From Centropus unirufus (lineage: Eukaryota > Chordata > Aves > Cuculiformes > Centropidae), in NCBI GenBank assembly GCA_013397695.1, contig VYZI01000350.1, positions 63,829-127,828 of the forward strand: a DNA stretch of 64,000 nucleotides, given 5' to 3'. A program made the translations under genes and the position numbers. Each line of letters begins with the position of its first letter. The first letter of the stretch is position 1. The notes beneath the pieces were generated by a model, which was given only the letters and a program-made list of their open reading frames with translations, was not told the DNA's origin and ran no database searches. Of this stretch, positions 59,580-64,000 are shown one piece after another.

Positions 59580-59790
59580 AAGCCGCCATTGGCTCCATCG
59601 CTGCCGGCCTCCACTGCCCTCGTCCCTGCCACCGCCGCCTCCTCGCAGCCCGGCCCACGGGTTCACGCGGCCAGAGCCACCTTGGCACGAGGAGCAGGGA
59701 ACGTCAGCCGCTTGCAGGGTGCCTGCCAAGGACAGCGAATTCCTAGGGAAGGAGCAAATTGGAACCAGCCCAAGCGAGGGAGGCACGAGA
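59580..59790. promoter_or_regulatory. short CpG-rich segment, possible promoter
   Basis: About 17 CpG dinucleotides in 210 bases at roughly 62% GC by eye, far above the rest of the window, with an inverted CCAAT box (ATTGG) inside a GCCGCCATTGG core near 59582. This is CpG-island-like but short. No coding exon is recognisable beside it. It could be a promoter of an upstream noncoding exon of ZAP70 (minus) or of the right-edge gene (plus), or a stray GC-rich patch. Confidence 0.3.
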
Positions 59791-60670
59791 CCAGAGAGGT
59801 CACCTCATGCCTTCTCATGGCCGCCTCCATCCTGGCCAGTGAGACCTTGGCATCCTGCTGCCCCACACACGCAGGCATTTGCCTCTCAGAGAGCAAAATC
59901 TGAAAACTGAGGTGGTGGAAAGCTTTCCCTGGGTTGAAGCAGCCCTCATTCCTCCCCTTCTCTCCTCCTTGTTACGGGTCCTTCTCCGGCAGCGCTCGTC
60001 CGGGGCTCGGAAGTCAAGCGCTGCTGGGAAAGGGCCATGTTTCCCTTGCTGTGCGCAGGGAGGAATCAGAGCTGGGCCCTTCCCCCGGCATGGCTTGTGG
60101 GAATTTTGCAGCTGTGATTCCTGACATGGGCTGCTCCAAACATGCCTCCTTCCCTCAAGGTCGGGGTTGTGGGGTCTCAGAGCCTGCAGCTCCCTCCCAG
60201 TCGCTGCTCTGAGGGAGGCTGAGGTGATGGGACTGAAGGGGAAGGATAGAGGAGAAACAGCCATGTCTGCCACAGCTCAGGGTCACAGAGAGGCAGAGAA
60301 AGGAAGAGAAATAATGACAGCCTTGAGGAAGTGGGTTCAAGAGCTGGAAAACAGGAAAAATTAGTAGTGTGAAGCCCAGAAGAAAATATCCTTCAGATGA
60401 GCAGCTTTCTGTCTACAGACCTTGGAGCCACGACAGGATTTCAAAGTTGGAATCTCAAGCTTTAATAAATGCTGAAAAATGCTGACTTAGGAGAGGGCCA
60501 CAGCACGCTCAGCTTTCGTTTTGCCTCCTCCCTTTTCCAGTTCACTTCCCACAGGGAGCAGGCACAGAGCAGCTCGCAGCATCCACAGCATTTGGCCATG
60601 CATTCTGCAGCCCCAGCTCTGCCCTCTCTGCCACAGCTTGGGGTGGGTGGACAGTGCAAAGTCTGGCTGG

Positions 60671-61242
60671 GTTGGGGCAGTCCCAAGCACTGCTACAGGC
60701 TGGATCGAGGATGGATTTGGAGCAGCCCTGGAGAGAAGGACTTGAGGTGCTGATGGATGAGAAGCTAAACATGAGCCAGCAACAAGCATTCACAGCCCAG
60801 AAAGCCAACCGTGCCCTGATCCCAAAGAAATGGGGCCAGCGGGGAGAGGAGAGGATTCTGCCCCGCTGCCCTGCTCTCCTGAGACCTCACCCAGAGCCCT
60901 GCTTTCGGTTCTGGAGTCAGCACAGGAAGGACCCGGAGCTGTTGGAGCGGGTCCACAGGAGGCCACGGAGACGATCCAAGGGCTGGAGCAACTCTCGTAC
61001 AAGGACAGGCTGAGAGAGCTGGGGTTGTTCATCCTAGAGAAGAGAAAGCTCCAGGGAGACCTTAGAGCAGCTTCCAGCACTGAAAGGGGCTCCAGGAAAG
61101 CTGGGGAGGGGCTCTGGATCAGGGAGTGCAGATGTAGGACCAGGGCTTTGGTTCCGAGCTGCGAGAGGGGAGATTGAGATGAAATCTTAGGAAGAAATGT
61201 TTTCCTGTTATCGTGGGGAGACATTGGCCTAGGTTGCCCAGA
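60671..61242 (+). mobile_element. CR1 LINE fragment, distal ORF2 region, 3'-truncated
   Basis: Plus copy starting GTTGGGGCAGTCCCAAGCAC, including TGAGCCAGCAACAAGCATTC (end of the reverse-transcriptase ORF in CR1), stopping at CTAGGTTGCCCAG without the 3' terminus. The frame is broken. Confidence 0.88.
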
Positions 61243-62261
61243 AGTCTCTGCATTCTCATGTTGCAGTGGAAGATGGCAGAAGTCTTGCCAGCCCGATTAC
61301 CTCTGCTGCCTGCTTCCTTTTACCTGTTGTAGGTGCACAGAGTTGACCAAGACAAGATTTAGGCGGGTTTTTCATGGTCACAGAGTTTATTCTCATGGTT
61401 GCTGATTGCATGCACACTCTTCAAGGCCACAGTCATGGGTGTTTTGTCCAGGCTTTGCAGAAACCAACCTGTCCAGTGGCACCAGATGTGACTGTGGAGA
61501 CAGTCCAAGGCCTCAGTGATCTTTGACTATTTTTGAATGCAAATGAACAGTTTATCATCCTAAAATTTAAAATACAGAACCCCAAATTGTGATTTTCAGA
61601 AGCATGATTAATCCTCCCAACATTTCTGTCTTGTAGGGGAAAATCCTTAAATTATTTAGGTTAATTACTGCCTCAGGAATCCTTTCTCTGATTTATTCCT
61701 ATACCTTATCTACATAGTCTGAGCTGTGATGGGTGTTATTTCAATCCCCCACTGCACAAATAACATTCACGGCAGAGTAGAGGTGGGGAAACAGAACTAG
61801 AATTGTGGACTGCCCTGAGGACACGAGGCAGATCTGAGGAGGATCCGAGCTCTTCTGTGCCAGTACTCTGCTATTTAAAACAACAAGAGCAGAGCAAGGT
61901 AAGGGTTAATGACATTATTCCAAGTGCTTCCTTACTGGGATGAGGACCACACACATGCCATGGCTATCAACACGTTCAGAGCACCTTCCTCCCATCTGAG
62001 GTCCAGCCTCATCTTCCCACCAACTCAGGAGCATCCATCCTGCACCATCCCAACTCTAAGCCTTTCCTGGCCATACTCCAGCACCATCAGCTGCTGGGCG
62101 AGTCACAGCTACATCACTGATCTGAACTCTCCCTTCCGTATAGATTTACCTCTCATCTTTGGAGGAACGTGAGTATTTTGTTGTGGGGCTGCTCTCAAGC
62201 AGAGCATCCTTGCTCAGATATTTGGGAATCTCTGGGTGGCAGTTAGGAATGCACCTTATGT

Positions 62262-62678
62262 CCTGGAAAGTGTCCAGAGAAGGGCAATGGAGCTGGTAAA
62301 GAGGCTGAAGAACAGGGGTTGTTTAGGCCAGAGAAAAAGAGGCTGAGGGGAGACCTCATCCCTGCCTCCAAGTGCCTGGAAGGAGGGGGTGGAGAGGTGG
62401 GTGCTGGGCTCTGCTCCCAAATGACAGGGGGTGGAACAAGGGGGAATGGCCTCCAGCTCTGACTTGGGAGGTTCAGCTTGGACATTAGGAAAAATTTCTT
62501 CACTGAAAAGGTTCTCAGACACTGGAACAGCTGCCATGGAGATGGTGGAGTCTCTGTCCTTGGAGGTGTTTAAAAGATGGGTAGGTAAAGTGCTCAGGGA
62601 TATGATTTAGTAGTGGGCAAGTCCAGTTGGACTCAATGATCTCAAAGGTCTTTTCTATCCCAGTGATTCTATGATTCT
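62262..62678 (+). mobile_element. CR1 LINE fragment, 3' end
   Basis: Plus copy from GAAAGTGTCCAGAGAAGGGC to CCAGTGATTCTATGATTC. Confidence 0.93.
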
Positions 62679-63059
62679 TTATTCATTGCATACATCATCC
62701 AATCACTGGATAGAAATGAAACCCACAGGCTTAATGCAACTCTCCAGCGCAATGTGAGTTATGTATAATTGCCTCAGACTGAATGGAAATTATCTGCAAG
62801 CCAAAAAGCTTTCACTGAAGCAATTAGCAAATCATTTTAAATAACAAATACAATTGGAATCACACAATTCATTTATGGAGAGAGCTGAGGGGAAGCTGAA
62901 TGGGTCCTTTGTTTTCAATCGCTTTTTTAGGTTTATCCAATGCACTCCGAGCATGAGCACTCTTCAGTCCTTGCAGTGACAGCAAAGTGTATTTTAAAGT
63001 CAGGGAAACCAGAGTACAGAGGATTTGCAGGTTCCTGGTCACTACCATCCTGCAAATGT

Positions 63060-63163
63060 CATACTTGAGGACGTGGTCTGGTGGTGGACTCAACAGGGCT
63101 GGATCGATGGTTGGACTCAATAATCTTAAAGGTCTTTTTAAACAGAAGTAATTCTATGATTCT
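63060..63163 (+). mobile_element. CR1 LINE fragment, 3' tip
   Basis: Plus 3' terminal 100 bases (TTGGACTCAATAATCTTAAAG, ending ATTCTATGATTCT). Confidence 0.88.
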
Positions 63164-63464
63164 TATGCTTTTATTTTGTGCTCACATTTAAGAGATCTTC
63201 AGGTAACTGAGACCAGATCACTCTTCAGTCTTCATTTCCTCATGCCCATTGCCATTGGGCAAAGTATTGCCATGTGTTCTGAGTGCCCTTGCACAGGTAG
63301 AAGGGATTTACCAGCCCTTCAGTGCTGCTGGGAAAGTGGTGCAGGGCTGCACTGGGAGCAGTTTGTCCCCAGAACACCCGGGTGTGCAGTGTCCCCATTG
63401 CAGGATAGCATCTTGCCAGTGCTGTGAACTGAAGGGGTTAATTACACTTACATTTGCTTCCCAA

Positions 63465-63516
63465 CCTTTTCTCCTCTTCCTTCTCATTTCTTTCCTTCTC
63501 AGCCTTCCCTCTCTAA
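63465..63516 (+). repeat. pyrimidine-rich tract upstream of the right-edge exon
   Basis: C and T-rich segment (TTTTCTCCTCTTCCTTCTC and similar) about 360 bases before the signal-peptide ATG. Confidence 0.6.
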
Positions 63517-63874
63517 GATCAGACTCACCTCCTTCACCCTGCACAGCATTTTCTCCCTCGTGTCCTTTGTGTCCATCCCTTGTTTCCTCTCTCCCTGTCT
63601 TTCCCAATTCATTCACCCCACTGTCTTCTCCACAGGGGCAATGCCGCCGAGAGCCTGCACTTCTAATTAGCCCATGCTGACCCCTGGGCACAGCAAACTA
63701 CAAAGCCACCGTCGGCCTCACCGCTTTGGGGACAGCACGGAGTGGCTGAGGATGCCTGCGGAGGGACCGAGGACTCCTGTCTCTACATAAGCAGTGGTTG
63801 GGGGAGCGACATGTTGGGACAGTGCCCTTCCAGCTGGCACAATACTCCCTGCGCTGAGACAAGCACCGCTAACC

Positions 63875-63962
63875 ATGGCAATAGCTTGGAGGCTTCTCAC
63901 GTGGACTGTCATCTTCACTGCGGCGCTGTGCAGCTTGCCCGGTTACGCGTTTCAGTCACAAG
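63875..63962 (+). CDS. first coding exon of an unidentified secreted or membrane protein (partial)
   Basis: ATG in a strong Kozak context (AACCATGG) opens 29 codons ending at a donor AAG|GTAGGG, leaving one base. The peptide is a textbook signal sequence: MAIAWR, a hydrophobic core LLTWTVIFTAALCSL, and a likely cleavage after GYA before FQSQ. The gene continues beyond the window, so its product is unknown; I do not recognise the family. It lies head-to-head with ZAP70, about 38 kb apart. An overlapping out-of-frame upstream ORF (63742-63966, with a second ATG at 63811) could damp translation if the transcript starts that far upstream. Alternative: a chance signal-like ORF; the joint presence of Kozak, signal peptide and donor argues for a real exon. 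Confidence 0.6.
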
Positions 63963-64000
63963 GTAGGGATCGCCGTGGGGAGGGGAGTTGGATCCACCCA

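Larger units (their letters stand above)
59120..63740. other. intergenic DNA upstream of the right-edge gene
   Basis: Contains the CpG-rich patch near 59.6-59.8 kb, CR1 copies at 60671, 62262 and 63060, and a pyrimidine tract just upstream of the signal-peptide exon. No further exon seen. Confidence 0.5.

Noticed and set aside
60790..61224. Minus-strand 144-codon frame and other long frames inside CR1 copies
   Set aside because: They are translations of CR1 repeat sequence in the wrong frame or strand, not genes.
1..64000. CRISPR arrays, insertion sequences, prophage, operons
   Set aside because: The genome is avian; regular spaced repeats, bacterial gene structure and transposase genes are absent. 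The recurrent sequence is CR1.

Overview
This is nuclear DNA from a bird. More than thirty partial copies of the avian CR1 LINE retrotransposon occur on both strands, many ending in the usual 3' octamer (ATTCTATG-like). The one multi-exon gene that can be rebuilt is a vertebrate T-cell kinase with GT-AG introns. The window has no bacterial or phage features. It is a draft assembly with three runs of N (21561-22062, 35934-36438, 56902-57705) and one stretch (about 8520-9165) that looks like poor-quality consensus.

The main gene is ZAP70, on the minus strand, with coding exons from 25740 down to 14067. I resolved all 12 coding exons. Their splice phases agree throughout and join to 1824 bases: 607 codons plus a TGA stop. 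The two SH2 domains, the interdomain linker tyrosines and every key catalytic residue are present. The linker is about 12 residues shorter than in human ZAP-70 (619 aa). A 5' untranslated segment probably begins at a strong acceptor at 25796. The 3' UTR probably ends after an AATAAA signal at 13354-13359.

Layout: 1-13.3 kb lies downstream of ZAP70 and holds CR1 fragments, an AT-rich palindrome, the suspect stretch and a cluster of GATA motifs with an octamer motif (11686-11860). 13.3-25.8 kb is ZAP70. 25.8-47.5 kb is upstream sequence with no recognised gene: the first 4 kb is free of CR1 and carries a RUNX/ETS motif pair, and the rest is rich in CR1. 47.5-58.6 kb is nearly free of CR1 and contains a 135-bp direct duplication. 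58.6-63.7 kb has CR1 copies and a CpG-rich patch. At the right edge, on the plus strand (63875-63962), lies a probable first coding exon with a signal peptide and a donor site. It belongs to a gene I do not recognise, arranged head-to-head with ZAP70 about 38 kb away.

ZAP70 binds doubly phosphorylated ITAMs of the T-cell receptor through its SH2 domains and relays the signal through its kinase domain. No other gene here can be tied to it. I found no previously undescribed system. The best leads are the possible lymphoid regulatory clusters, the unidentified secreted or membrane protein exon, the CR1-poor block and the 135-bp duplication.
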